From assembly GCA_016871715.1 (NCBI GenBank), contig VHCO01000005.1, positions 1 to 64,000 on the forward strand: DNA of 64,000 bases, read 5' to 3'. This stretch comes from Verrucomicrobiota bacterium (lineage in GTDB: Bacteria; Verrucomicrobiota; Verrucomicrobiia; Limisphaerales; J093). A program made the position numbers and the translations under genes. Within the stretch, counting starts at the first letter, position 1; every line of letters begins with the position of its first letter. The notes beneath the pieces are model-generated. The model was given only the letters and a program-made list of their open reading frames with translations, did no database searches and was not told the origin of the DNA. Below, piece after piece: positions 1-9,825 of the stretch.

Positions 1-1
1 G

Positions 2-772
2 TTCAGCAAGTGGTACAACATACGGCATCAGCGGTTTGGGACGTTGTGGGCGGAACGGTTTCGGAGTGTGCTGGTCGAGGATCAGACGGGGGTGCTGGAG
101 ACGGTGTCGGCGTACATCGACTTGAACGCGGTGCGGGCGGGTTTGGTGGAGGATCCGAAGGATTACCGGCACTGCGGATACGCGGCGGCGGTGGCCGGGG
201 ACGCGAAGGCGCGGTCGGGGTTGTTGAGTTTGTACACGGGCGGGAGTGGGGGAGCGCCTGGGAGCGGGGTTGGGGCGGGAGGGGGCCAGGCGACGCGGGC
301 AGGGGCGGCGGGGGCACCAGGGGAAGATGAAGGGGCAGGGACAGGGACCCGCGGGCAAGATGCCCGCGCTCCATTCTTGGCCGGCGCACAGGCTCCAGAG
401 GGGTTCGAGGAGCCGCGGAAGGCAAGGGTGCGTGAGTGGAAGGAGGTTGGGGCGGAGTATCGGCGGCGGCTGTTTGTGCGTGGGGGTGTGTCTGGGAGCA
501 GCGGGAAAGTGGCGTTGAGTCGGGAGCAGATTAGGCGGGTGTTGAAGAAGGGCGGGGAGTTGAGCGTGGGGGAGGTGTTGCGGCTGCGGATACGGCACAT
601 GACGGACGGGGTGGTGTTGGGTTCAAAGGGGTTCGTGGATGCGGTGTGGTTGGCGCATCGGGAGCGGTTTGGATCCAAGCGGCGGAGCGGGGCGCGGCGG
701 ATTCAGGGCGGGGGAACGGCGCTGGCGGAGTTGAGGGCGTTGCGCGACTTACGGGTGGACGCGATCTGTTGA
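2..772 (+). CDS. REP-associated tyrosine transposase (RAYT), 5'-truncated by window edge
   Basis: This is the C-terminal part of an IS200/Y1-like transposase of the REP-associated (RAYT) group. The frame is open from base 2, so the gene begins before the window; the catalytic HUH motif is therefore not visible. What is seen is the family's conserved stretch 'FGTLWAERFRSVLVED' followed by 'YIDLNAVRAGLVEDPKDY', then a Gly/Ala-rich linker, and a tail with 'LRIRHMTDGVVLGSKGFV', which I recall as typical of verrucomicrobial RAYTs. The linker contains an in-frame palindrome (350-368) of the kind these enzymes are thought to mobilise. It ends in TGA at 770-772. No partner gene is visible. Identity as a RAYT is secure from sequence pattern; activity cannot be judged. 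Confidence 0.85.
   Translation, partial: FSKWYNIRHQRFGTLWAERFRSVLVEDQTGVLETVSAYIDLNAVRAGLVEDPKDYRHCGYAAAVAGDAKARSGLLSLYTGGSGGAPGSGVGAGGGQATRAGAAGAPGEDEGAGTGTRGQDARAPFLAGAQAPEGFEEPRKARVREWKEVGAEYRRRLFVRGGVSGSSGKVALSREQIRRVLKKGGELSVGEVLRLRIRHMTDGVVLGSKGFVDAVWLAHRERFGSKRRSGARRIQGGGTALAELRALRDLRVDAIC
350..376. repeat. REP-like palindrome inside RAYT ORF
   Basis: Eight-base arms (CGCGGGCA at 350-357, TGCCCGCG at 361-368) flank AGA, followed by CTCCATTC. The same unit occurs inverted at 43402-43429. Here it is translated in frame within the transposase linker. Confidence 0.75.
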
Positions 773-883
773 GAGCAGGGGCCGCTGTTGGGTGCACCGG
801 CGTGTCGGCTGAGTGTACCCCGTGGGCAGAGGCGCTTTTGCATTTGCCTCAGGGGTGAGGCTGACCTGTAGAATGCGCCGCAT

Positions 884-1993
884 ATGAGACGGGCCCGGCT
901 TGCATCCGTAGGTGGGTTGGTGATGGTGGCGCTTGGCCTGGTATCGGACTCGATGGCCGCGGCGCAGCTCCTCGACGACCGTGCGATCACCGTTGGATCG
1001 GCGGGCGAGGTAGCGGCCAAGCGCCGGGCTCTCATCCAGTACATTTGGGGAGCGGATGGCTTCCCTGCGCAACGGATGCCGGACCAGGTGGTGACCAACC
1101 TTGCCAGTCCGGTGCGGCAGCTCACTGGGTTAGCGCGCGTGGACGAGTTGCGGATCGACATGGCGCCGGGCCTGCAAGGGTTGGCCTATCATTTCGTTCC
1201 GGCAGAGCCGAATGGCGAGTTGGTGGTGCTGCACCACGGCCACGGCTGCACGTTGGACGACGATCCTTCGCCGGCGGATGTGGGTTACGGCCTGCAACGC
1301 ACCATCCACGCCTTGTTACGGGCGGGCTACGGCGTGTTGGGCGCGTTCATGCCGCATCTGCGGCCGGGGGATTGCACGGGTGGTCACGACGCCATGTTCA
1401 CCAAGCCCACCACGGGCAGTCCCCTCAGGTACTTCATCGAGACCACCGCCGTCAGTCTGAACTACCTCAAGGCGCGGAGCGGTCCCGGGCAATTTCCCGC
1501 GTATGGGGCGTTCCATATGGCTGGGCTGTCGGGCGGCGGTTGGACCACGACGGTGTATGCGGCGATCGACCCGACCATCCGTTGCAGTTTCCCAGTGGCG
1601 GGGTCCATTCCGCTCTACCTGCGGACCGGCGGATCGATTGGCGACCGCGAACAGACGGAGCCGACCTTCTACGCCCTGGCCGGCTATCCGGATCTCTACA
1701 TTCTGGGCGCGACCGGGGAGGGCCGAGCGCAGGTGCAGGTCCTGGTGCGGCGGGACGATTGCTGTTTTGGCCAGGCGCAGCACGACGAGCAGGGCGTCGG
1801 CCGGCCCTACGCGGATGCGATGCGCGAGTACGAACGCCGCGTGGTCGACGCGCTCCACGGCATCGGGCCCGGCAGCTTCCGCTTGGAGATCGACGAGACC
1901 GCGCCTGGCCACATGATCTCGCATTGGGCGATCGAGCGGGTGATCTTGCCCGTGTTGCGCGGTGCCGGTGTCCAGACGCCCTCGGCCCGGTAG
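884..1993 (+). CDS. Secreted alpha/beta-hydrolase-like protein
   Basis: A 369-residue protein with an N-terminal signal peptide (two Arg near the start, hydrophobic stretch, Ala-rich cleavage region around residue 28). The rest looks like an alpha/beta-hydrolase fold. 'GLSGGGW' gives a nucleophile elbow with Ser about residue 216, 'LVVLHHGHGC' looks like the oxyanion-loop region near residue 115, and 'APGHMISHW' near residue 343 could supply the catalytic His. The substrate cannot be told; esterase or peptidase-like S9/dienelactone-hydrolase relatives are possible. A -10-like TAGAAT lies at 869-874, 9 nt before the ATG. It precedes the FadB-like gene by 55 bp on the same strand, so they may be co-transcribed. 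Confidence 0.75.
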   Translation: MRRARLASVGGLVMVALGLVSDSMAAAQLLDDRAITVGSAGEVAAKRRALIQYIWGADGFPAQRMPDQVVTNLASPVRQLTGLARVDELRIDMAPGLQGLAYHFVPAEPNGELVVLHHGHGCTLDDDPSPADVGYGLQRTIHALLRAGYGVLGAFMPHLRPGDCTGGHDAMFTKPTTGSPLRYFIETTAVSLNYLKARSGPGQFPAYGAFHMAGLSGGGWTTTVYAAIDPTIRCSFPVAGSIPLYLRTGGSIGDREQTEPTFYALAGYPDLYILGATGEGRAQVQVLVRRDDCCFGQAQHDEQGVGRPYADAMREYERRVVDALHGIGPGSFRLEIDETAPGHMISHWAIERVILPVLRGAGVQTPSAR

Positions 1994-2048
1994 GCCGCTG
2001 ACGCCGGGCTAAGACGCCCCAACGCGGACGCCGGAGCAGCTCCGAACG

Positions 2049-4118
2049 ATGAGTGCCGTTCACTACGAATGCCACGACGGGTTGGGCGTGTTACGGTTGG
2101 ACGCTCCACCGGTCAACGTCCTGAGCCTGGCCCTGCTCGAGGATCTTGAAGGCGCGCTCCGGCGCGCGCAGGCCGACGCCCAGGTCCAGGGCCTGGTGAT
2201 CACGGGCGGCACGAGACAGTTCAGCACGGGCGCGGACGTGGGCCTCTTCCGCGCGGTCACCACCGCCGAAGACGCCGTTCGCATCTCGTGTCGGTTTCAG
2301 GCGGTCTTTCAGGCGGTCGAGGACTCCACCAAGCCCGTGGTGGCGGCTCTGGCCGGCCATGTCATCGGCGGGGCGCTCGAGTTGGCGTTGGCGTGTCACT
2401 ACCGCGTTTGTAGGCCGGACACACGGTTCAGTGCGCCGGAGGTGAAGCTGGGCATCAATTCTGGCGCCGGCGGCACGCAGCGTTTGCCCCGGCTGATCGG
2501 TCTCGGGCCCGCACTCGAGCTGCTGCTCACCGGCCAGGTGATAAGCGCGCCGGCCGCGCTCGCCGCAGGTTTGGTCGACTCGGTCTGCTCGGGCGAGGAC
2601 CCGATCGCGAGTGCCGCGGCACTGCTCGAGGCGCGGCCGCCAGTGCGCAAGACACGGGAGCGCGCCGAGAGGCTGAAGGACGCCCAGGCCAATGCGGGGG
2701 CACTGGCTGAGGCGCAGGCTCGCGTGGCTAACGTGCGACCGGGACTGATCGCGCCTGCGCAGATTCTCGCGGCTGTCGAGACCGGGTTGCGCGAGTCGTA
2801 TGCGGCCGGGCTACGTCGCGAGCAGACCGGCTTTGCGGCCTGCCTGCAGACGCAGGCGACGCAGAACCTGATCCATCTGTTCTTTGCCACGCGTGACCTG
2901 GGCAAGGCCCCTGCGCTCGAGGGCGTGCCCGCGGGGCCGGTGGCCAAGGTGGGTGTGGTGGGCGTGGGTTCGATGGGCATCGGGATTGCGCAGGCGCTGC
3001 TTGCCGCGGGCTTACCGGTCGTGGCTCTCGACCAGAACGAAACACTTGTGCGGCAAGGGTCAGACCGAATTCGTCGCGCGCTCACCCACCGCGTGGCTCA
3101 GGGTAAATGCGCGCCCGAGCGGGCCGAGCAGATGCTGGCCTTGCTGCGCCCGACGACGCGATGGGAAGAGCTGGCGGATGTGGATTTGGCGATCGAGGCC
3201 GTCTTCGAGGAGGTGGCAGTCAAGCGCGCCGTGTTCGCCGCGCTCGAGCCGCATTGCCGGCCGGAGGCGATCTTGGCGTCGAACACGTCGACGCTTTCCC
3301 TGGACGAATTGGCGGCCGGGCTGGAACGCCCCGAGCGGCTGATCGGGCTCCACTTCTTCAACCCGGCTCAGCGGATGCCGTTGGTCGAGGTGATCTATCG
3401 GCACGGCACCCCGCCGGCGGTGACGGCCACCGCGCTGCGGTTCGCGAAGGCGATCCGCAAGACGCCGCTCTTAGTGCTGAACCACCCCGGGTTCGTGGTC
3501 AACCGGATGTTCGTGCCTTATGTGAAGGAGGCCTTCTGGTTGCTCGAGGAAGGCGCAGAGCCGCGGGCGATCGATCAGGCGATGGTCGAGTTCGGCTTTC
3601 CGATGGGCCCATTGGTTTTGACCGATCTGGCCGGACTCGATATTTTGGCGCGGACAGACCAGGTGTTGAGCCGGGCCTTTCCGCGACACGGCCCGCTGCC
3701 TTCGGTGGTGGCGCGGCTGGTGGCGGAAGGGCGATTGGGCCAGAAGACCGGCGCGGGTGTTTATCGCTACGAACCAGGCGAGCGGCGCCCGCACGATTGC
3801 GAGGCGACGCGCGAGTTGGTGTGCGCCGTGCGCCGCGAGCAGGGCAGCGCCGCTCGTGCGATCGGCCCGGACGAAATCACGGAGCGTTTGGTGTTGCGGA
3901 TGGCGAATGAAGCTTTCGGGTTGCTCGAGGATGGCGTGGCGCGGCGGGCGGCGGATGTGGACGCCGCGACCGTGTTGGGCTTGGGTTTCCCGGACTTCCG
4001 GGGCGGCATTTTGCGATACGCGCACGAGGCAGGGCTGGGCAACGTCCGAACTCGGCTTGGCGAGCTGGCGCGGCGCTGGGGCGAACGTTTTGCGCCGGGC
4101 GAACTACGAAGCCACTAG
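2049..4118 (+). CDS. Bifunctional enoyl-CoA hydratase / 3-hydroxyacyl-CoA dehydrogenase (FadB/FadJ-like)
   Basis: A 689-residue multifunctional beta-oxidation enzyme, close to the usual 710-730. Residues about 1-190 are a crotonase domain. The two hydratase glutamates appear conserved: one in 'GGALELALACHYRV' and one in 'APEVKLGINSGAGGTQR'. From about residue 298 a Rossmann NAD-binding motif follows ('VGVVGVGSMGIGIA'), then the dehydrogenase His in 'GLHFFNPAQRMPLVEV'. Two 3HCDH C-terminal domains follow ('GFVVNRMFVPYVKEA', and a second ending near residue 670). It hydrates trans-2-enoyl-CoA and oxidises the 3-hydroxyacyl-CoA. Only 17 bp separate it from the Fe-S dehydratase gene, so a shared acyl-CoA pathway is likely. 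Confidence 0.93.
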   Translation: MSAVHYECHDGLGVLRLDAPPVNVLSLALLEDLEGALRRAQADAQVQGLVITGGTRQFSTGADVGLFRAVTTAEDAVRISCRFQAVFQAVEDSTKPVVAALAGHVIGGALELALACHYRVCRPDTRFSAPEVKLGINSGAGGTQRLPRLIGLGPALELLLTGQVISAPAALAAGLVDSVCSGEDPIASAAALLEARPPVRKTRERAERLKDAQANAGALAEAQARVANVRPGLIAPAQILAAVETGLRESYAAGLRREQTGFAACLQTQATQNLIHLFFATRDLGKAPALEGVPAGPVAKVGVVGVGSMGIGIAQALLAAGLPVVALDQNETLVRQGSDRIRRALTHRVAQGKCAPERAEQMLALLRPTTRWEELADVDLAIEAVFEEVAVKRAVFAALEPHCRPEAILASNTSTLSLDELAAGLERPERLIGLHFFNPAQRMPLVEVIYRHGTPPAVTATALRFAKAIRKTPLLVLNHPGFVVNRMFVPYVKEAFWLLEEGAEPRAIDQAMVEFGFPMGPLVLTDLAGLDILARTDQVLSRAFPRHGPLPSVVARLVAEGRLGQKTGAGVYRYEPGERRPHDCEATRELVCAVRREQGSAARAIGPDEITERLVLRMANEAFGLLEDGVARRAADVDAATVLGLGFPDFRGGILRYAHEAGLGNVRTRLGELARRWGERFAPGELRSH

Positions 4119-4135
4119 ACGGAGAGCAGACTGTT

Positions 4136-5368
4136 ATGGCGACGACGACTGAACCACGGAGAGACTTCGAGGCGACCAAACACATGAAGGCCCTCATGGG
4201 CAAGTACTATGCCGATCTGACCACGGGCCCGGCCCAGGGCAAGAAGACGGCTTGGTGCACGAGCGTCGGTCCGGCCGAGCTGCTGCGGGCCCTCGGGTTC
4301 AATGTCTATTTCCCGGAGAACCACGGGGCCATGCTCGGCGCGACCCGCATGGCGGCGGACCTCATTCCGCTGGCCAATGCGCGGGGTTTTTCGCCCGACA
4401 TTTGCTCCTACCTGACCAGCGACATCGGTTCCTACCTGAAAGGCGAGAGCCCCTTTCAGAAGATGAAACTCCCGGGGCCGCCTCGGGCGGACGTGCTGGT
4501 GTTCAACACCAACCAATGCCGCGACGTTAAGGATTGGTTCCAGTTCTACGCGCGGGAATGGAAGGTGCCATGCGTGGGCATCCACACGCCACGCTCGCTC
4601 GGGGAGTTGGACGACTCGATCATCGAGGACGTCGCCCGCCAGATCCAGGCGCTGGTCCCGCAGCTCGAACCGATCGCCGGGCAGAAGCTCGACCCGGCCA
4701 AGTTACGGGCGGTGATGGAATGGTCGCGGCAGTGCACGGATCTATGGAAGGCGGTGCTCGAGACGGCGGCGCAGCGCCCGACGCCGATCACATTCTTCGA
4801 CGGCACCATCCAGATGGGGCCGGCGGTCGTGCTGCGCGGCACGCCCGAGGCGGTGGACTATTACTGTACTCTGCTGGCTGAGCTCGAGCAGGGGGTGGCC
4901 AACGGCACAGCGGCTGTGCCCGAAGAACGGTTTCGGATCTACTGGGAAGGGATGCCGATCTGGGGGAAACTCCGCGACCTCTCGACCCAGTTCGCCTCCC
5001 TGCGGACCGCCGTGGTGGCCTCGACCTATTGCAACAGTTGGATCTTCGACGACCTGGATCCGGCCGATCCCTACCGGAGCATGGCGCGGGCGTACTGCCG
5101 GCTGTTCATCTGCCGAAGCGAGGACCGCAAGGAACAGTACCTCGAACAGATGGTCGCCAAGTTCAAGGTGGACGGCATTCTCTATCACGACGCCAAGACC
5201 TGCCCGAACAACTCGAACAACCGCTACCAAATGCCCCAGCGCCTCGAGCAAAAGCTGAGCCGGCCCTACCTGGTCATCAACGGCGACCTCAACGATCTGC
5301 GCCTTTATTCCGAAGAACAGGCCCGGACGAACATCGAGGCGTTCATCGAGCAGCTTGCGGAGCGGTAG
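4136..5368 (+). CDS. 2-hydroxyacyl-CoA dehydratase / benzoyl-CoA reductase D-component family protein (HgdB/BcrC/DCCP-like)
   Basis: A 410-residue member of the HGD-D family: Fe-S enzymes that receive electrons from an ATP-driven activase. Family-like segments are 'KKTAWCTSVGPAELLRALG', 'CSYLTSDIGSYL' and 'NTNQCRDV', each with a Cys that could ligate a cluster, and a late Cys in 'DAKTCPNNSNNRY'. Classical dehydratases and class I benzoyl-CoA reductases need two such subunits, but only one is present here. It could be one half of a heterodimer with its partner elsewhere, or a single-chain double-cubane-cluster-type reductase. The matching activase lies 3.7 kb downstream (9031-9825), separated by a broken kinase gene and a tRNA. 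It is probably co-transcribed with the FadB-like gene. Confidence 0.85.
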   Translation: MATTTEPRRDFEATKHMKALMGKYYADLTTGPAQGKKTAWCTSVGPAELLRALGFNVYFPENHGAMLGATRMAADLIPLANARGFSPDICSYLTSDIGSYLKGESPFQKMKLPGPPRADVLVFNTNQCRDVKDWFQFYAREWKVPCVGIHTPRSLGELDDSIIEDVARQIQALVPQLEPIAGQKLDPAKLRAVMEWSRQCTDLWKAVLETAAQRPTPITFFDGTIQMGPAVVLRGTPEAVDYYCTLLAELEQGVANGTAAVPEERFRIYWEGMPIWGKLRDLSTQFASLRTAVVASTYCNSWIFDDLDPADPYRSMARAYCRLFICRSEDRKEQYLEQMVAKFKVDGILYHDAKTCPNNSNNRYQMPQRLEQKLSRPYLVINGDLNDLRLYSEEQARTNIEAFIEQLAER

Positions 5369-5469
5369 CGGCCTGCGCCGCGCACGGCGGTGGGGCCGGC
5401 CTCAAGTCTCGTAAGCCGCCGCCGACTACGGAGAAGGCCGAACGGTATGCGGCCCCGGGCACGGAACCG

Positions 5470-8400
5470 GTGCTGGGCTGGAGACCGGCCGTTGGCCAAA
5501 CCCTGCCGAACACGCATTGGATGCTGGAGCAGAAACTGGGCGAAGGGGGATTCGGTGAGGTGTGGATTGGGCGTCACCAGCACATGAAAGAGCGCCGCGT
5601 GTTCAAGTTCTGTTTTCGCGCGGACCGCGTGCGGACGCTCAAGCGGGAGTTGACGTTGTTCCGGCTGTTGAAGGAACGCGTGGGGGAGCACCCGCATATC
5701 GTGCGGCTGCACAACGTCTATCTGGAGAGTCCGCCCTACTACCTGGAGGAGGAATATGTGGCGGGCGAAGACCTGGGCCACTGGCAGCACGACTGGAGAT
5801 GGTGATCCAAGCCGCTGAGGCTCTGCAAGCCGCTCACGACGCAGGGGTGATTCATCGGGATGTAAAGCCGGGGAACATCTTGGTCAGCGGTCAAGGGCCA
5901 GTGGTCAGGGGCGAGCAGCCATCAGCCCTTAACGAGCAACGATCAACCACTTCCCCGGATTCGTCTCTCGCCCCTCGCCCCTCACCCCTATCCGTGAAAC
6001 TGACCGACTTCGGCATCGGCCAGGTGGTATCGGCGGAGGCCTTGGCGGGGATAACGAAGGCGGGCTTCACGGAGACTTTGTTGGGGGAAGGCTCCTCGTT
6101 GAAGACCGGGACACAGCTCTACATGGCGCCGGAGTTGTTGGCGGGAAAGCCGGCTTCAGCCCGTTCCGACATCTACTCTCTGGGCGTTGTGCTCTACCAA
6201 CTGCTCATGGGCGATCTCACTCGTCCGGTGACCACGGACTGGGCGGACGGTGTTTCGGATCCTCTGCTGCGGGACGACTTGAAGCGTTGCTTCGCGGGGA
6301 ATCCGCAGGAACGGTTCGCAGGGGCAGCGCAGTTGGCACAGAACCTTCGGGATCTGGCCTCGCGTCATGCCGAAGTAGCGCGCCAACACGCCGCCAAGGC
6401 CGAGCGGGACCGGTTGCGTCGTCAAGCGGAACAACGCCGCAGAATCGTCATTGCCGCTGCCGGTCTCGCTGGGCTGTTCATGGTCGTGGCCGTGGCCCTA
6501 GCGTATGGCTTGCGTCAGGCCGAGCAGGCGCGCCAAGTGCAGCGGCTTCACACCTACGCCTCCGACATCAAAGCTGCCCACGCCGAATTGCAGCGCGACA
6601 ATCTGGGGTTGGCCGCGCGGCTGTTGGAGTGTTACTTGCCTGGGGAGGGGGACGAGGATCTGCGCGGAGTCGAGTGGCGCTATCTCTGGCAGCAATGCCG
6701 AGGGGATGCGCGCCGGACTCTCGACCACCCCGACCTCGCTCCCACCGACGCGGCCCTCGCTCCCGATGGCCGTTACCTCGTCACCACGGGCTTGGATCAC
6801 AAGGTCCGGGTTTGGGACCTCGCGGCTGGGAGCGTTCGGCACGTATTCGAGGGAGGGGGTACCCTTTCTCCCAAGATGGCCCTGGCGTTCTCGCCGGACG
6901 GAAAGCGGCTCTTCATGCGAGGCCAGCAGGGAATCGAAGTGCGCGAGACCACGGATTGGAGGGTCGTTCAACAACGGCCGGGCCTGCACGCTGGCTCGCC
7001 GATCGTGGTCTCGGGCAACGGCAGGGTGGTGGCGGGTTTCGTCGGCGACGGCCTCCCGGGGCGGGATTGGCCGGAGGGCTACAGCCTCCAAGCCTGGGAC
7101 CTCGAGACGGACCGCATCCGCGTCCTGACCAATGCCATGGCCGTCTGCTTCAACCTGGCCGTCGATACGCGCGGAACGCGCGTCGCCTATTCCCGGGCAG
7201 TCCCATTGTTCGGCGGACGGAATTCCATCTGCCTGTGGGATGTCCAACAGGGTACCACCGCCGAGTTTGCGCGGGAGGAGGACGTGATGTCGCTGGCCAC
7301 TTCAGCCGACGACCGTTGGCTAGCCTCCGGCCACTACCGAGGCGACGTCTGCCTCTGGGATCTCGACACCCACCGGCTCAGCCTGAGGTTTCGCGCGCAT
7401 CGTGGTTTCATCTACGGCCTGGCGTTTTCGCCCGACGGCCAACGGTTGGCCACGGGCGGGAGCGATCAGTTGATTCGCGTCTGGCAAACCGGGACCACCA
7501 ATAGTCTGCGAACGTTGCGGGGCCACCGAACCGAGGTCTACCGGTTGGCTTTCTCCAGCGACGGGCACACCCTCGTTTCCGTGAGCGGGGATGGAACGGC
7601 CAAGTTCTGGGATGTCCAACTTGGCCAGGCCCCCACGGCTGCCCTCCGCCTCCCAGCCGATGCGACGCCCATCGGACTTCTGCCCGACGGCAGGGCCCTG
7701 CTCACGGTGGGGACGAACGCCGGAGTCGCCCAAGCCTGGCGCCTACCTGACGGCCACCTGCTGCGCTCCTATTCGATGGGCCAGGCCGATGGCCCACCGT
7801 TCGAGACGATCCGATTCTTTCCTCGCCAAGGGTGTGCGCTCGGGATCAGCTCCGACGGCACGGTCCACGTGCGCGACCTGGCCAGGGGTACAGACGGAGA
7901 ACCGGTCTCGTTGGGGGACTCCTCTTTTCGGCCGGACCGCCTGTCGCACGACCGACGGTGGCTCCTGGGATGGGCACCCGACGACCGCCCAGGGATTGGC
8001 CGGCTGGTCCTTTACGATCTGCGTCAGGCCCGCCGAGTTGCAGGTTTTGGGTTCCTGTTCCAATTCGCTTATGGCGCTGCCTTCTCTCCTGACTGCCGTC
8101 GGCTTGCCTTTTCGCGTTTCGACATTGACCAGGCCAAGCAGACGGTCGTCCTCTGGGATCTGACACGCAACCGCCTGCGGCAGACCCTCGGGGAATCCCG
8201 GTGGCCGGTCGGCGCTCTCGCTTTCTCGTCAGATGCAGGGCTGCTGGCCGCGGGCGGCTGGGATTGCTACCTACACCTATCGGAACTCGCCACCGGCAAA
8301 CTCCGGTTTGCGGTGCAAGCCCATGTCCCTGGAGTGGGACGCCTGGCCTTCTCGCCGGATGGCAGGACGTTGGTCACGAGTGGAGGCGACGATGTGCTTC

Positions 8401-8630
8401 GATTCTGGAATGTCGCCACGGGACGAGAAATGCTCGTGATCCAGGATGCCTGGATGCCCTCGGGACGGCGGGAGAGCGGTTATGCAAATTCACACCTTGC
8501 CGGTCAGGCGAGTCTGTTCACCTCCGATCGCCGGATGGTCTGGCAAGATCTCGAGGGCATCATCCACGTCGCCGATTTGCCCACTCTCCACGAGATCGAC
8601 ACTCACCACGGAGCCGCGGGCGCTCCGTGA
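5470..8630 (+). pseudogene. Ser/Thr protein kinase with transmembrane segment and WD40 repeats, frameshifted
   Basis: The kinase N-lobe ('KLGEGGFGEVWIGRH', then 'RVFKFCF' with the ATP-site Lys) is read in one frame up to a TGA at 5803-5805. The C-lobe continues in a second frame from about 5793 ('LEMVIQAAEALQAAHDAG', 'GVIHRDVKPGNIL', DFG as 'LTDFGIGQV', 'MAPELL'). The join also seems to lack about ten residues usual between the lobes, so this is a small deletion rather than only a one-base slip. Then come a single transmembrane helix (about 6435-6500) and many WD40 repeats to the end. A translated repeat-derived insert sits between the HRD and DFG motifs (5887-5992). The start is uncertain: GTG 5470 or ATG 5521. 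Sequencing error remains possible. Confidence 0.8.
5887..5992 (+). repeat. Low-complexity REP-like insert in kinase domain
   Basis: About 105 bp of GTGGTCAGG/CTCGCCCC-type repetitive sequence between the catalytic loop and the DFG motif. It stays in frame, adding about 35 Ser/Pro/Gln-rich residues not expected in a kinase core. Confidence 0.6.
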
Positions 8631-8694
8631 GCAACGGGCGAAGGCCAACGGGGGTGCAAAGGCAACTGGCTATAGATTAGCTGGATACAGAAGT

Positions 8695-8769
8695 TGGTGG
8701 GTTGGCAGGGACTCGAACCCTGGACCAACGGCTTAAAAGGCCGCTGCTCTACCACTGAGCTACCAACCC
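8695..8769 (-). tRNA. tRNA-Lys (anticodon TTT), CCA encoded
   Basis: Read on the minus strand it folds as a full cloverleaf. The acceptor arm is GGGTTGG/CCAACCC with discriminator A and an encoded CCA. The D-arm is GCTC...GAGC. The anticodon stem GCGGC/GCCGT encloses loop CTTTTAA (anticodon TTT, Lys). The T-arm is CAGGG-TTCGAGT-CCCTG. It lies between the broken kinase gene and the activase gene. Confidence 0.97.
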
Positions 8770-8770
8770 G

Positions 8771-9030
8771 ACGCGCCCCCCACCTCGGCGGCCTTCCCAA
8801 CACCCAACACCCGAGACAATCCACCCCGGGCTAGGCCTGGGCCGCTTCCCCATTCGCGTTCGCGTCCGCGTTCGCGCATTCGCGATTGGCGCGCAAGCGC
8901 CTCGGCCGCCGCGAATCGACTGGCGCCTACTATGCCGCACCCCACCGCGCCGGCAAGCGGTTTCGAGATGCCTGTCTTTAGGCTTGCGAAGATGCGCCAA
9001 CGGTGCCGTGAATCATCGGGACAGCGGTCC
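8771..9030. other. Intergenic, low-complexity
   Basis: No convincing gene. The stretch 8851-8890 is a run of CGCGTTCG/CGCATTCG-like short repeats. An upstream extension of the activase frame is open from 8932, but it lacks family similarity before the ATG at 9031. Confidence 0.5.
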
Positions 9031-9825
9031 ATGCAATACTTCTGCGGCATCGACATCGGCGCGGCCACGGCCAAGCTCGTCCTCATCGATGAGCAGGGCG
9101 TGACCGTGGCCAAGGCCCTGTCGCGCTCGGGCGTCGATTACGCGAAGGCGGCCGAGCGGAACCTGGCGGAGGCACTGGGGGCGGCGAAGCTCGACCGTGG
9201 CGAAATCGCCTGCACGTTTTCGACGGGGTACGGCCGGGACAACGTGCCCTGGAGCGACGGGCGGATGACGGAGATTGCGTGTCACGGCCGTGGGGCCTGG
9301 CATTACTTGCGGGCGCGGATGACGCTGATCGACATCGGGGCGCAGGACAGCAAGGTGATTCACCTGGACGACCAGGGGCGGCGCACCAGCTTCAAGATGA
9401 ATCGGAAATGCGCCGCCGGGACGGGATCGTTTCTCGAGGAGATCGCGCTGCGACTCGCGTTGCCGGTCGAGGACTTGAACGACCTGGCCGAGCGCTCGAC
9501 GAAGGAGGTCACCCTCGGGAGTTTCTGCACGGTCTTTACTGCCACGGAGATCCTGGCCAAGATCCGCGCCGGCGAGCGGGTGGAAGACATTGTCAAAGGC
9601 GCGTTCCGCTCCGTGGTGAAGCGGATCATGGAAATGGACCTGGCTGACGGCGCGCTGGTGATGACCGGCGGCGTGGTGGCGCACAACCCGTACCTGGCCA
9701 AGCTCGTCGGCGAGGCCTTCGGGCAGCCAGTCCGCGTGCCGCCCGATGCGCAGCACATCGGGGCGTTGGGCGCAGCCCTGTTCGCGCTCGAGAAGGTCAA
9801 ATCTGGAGAAGCCTTATGCTCATAA
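9031..9825 (+). CDS. ATP-dependent activase of 2-hydroxyacyl-CoA dehydratase/benzoyl-CoA reductase (BadF/BcrA/HgdC family)
   Basis: A 264-residue ASKHA-fold ATPase that injects a low-potential electron into its Fe-S partner enzyme on ATP hydrolysis. Nucleotide-binding signatures are 'FCGIDIGAATAKLVLID', 'LIDIGAQDSKVI' and 'MTGGVVAHNPYL'. The two Cys that hold the dimer-bridging [4Fe-4S] cluster are present at residues 127 ('NRKCAAGTG') and 166 ('GSFCTVFTATE'). These match the positions I recall for the HgdC activator. The ATG at 9031 is chosen because the family begins right at 'MQYFCGIDIG'. The gene overlaps the MBL hydrolase by 10 bp, so these two form one unit. Its likely client is the dehydratase-like protein at 4136-5368. 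Confidence 0.92.
   Translation: MQYFCGIDIGAATAKLVLIDEQGVTVAKALSRSGVDYAKAAERNLAEALGAAKLDRGEIACTFSTGYGRDNVPWSDGRMTEIACHGRGAWHYLRARMTLIDIGAQDSKVIHLDDQGRRTSFKMNRKCAAGTGSFLEEIALRLALPVEDLNDLAERSTKEVTLGSFCTVFTATEILAKIRAGERVEDIVKGAFRSVVKRIMEMDLADGALVMTGGVVAHNPYLAKLVGEAFGQPVRVPPDAQHIGALGAALFALEKVKSGEALCS

Noticed and set aside
8932-9030. N-terminal extension of the activase
   Set aside because: The family starts at the ATG at 9031; upstream residues look like translated intergenic sequence.
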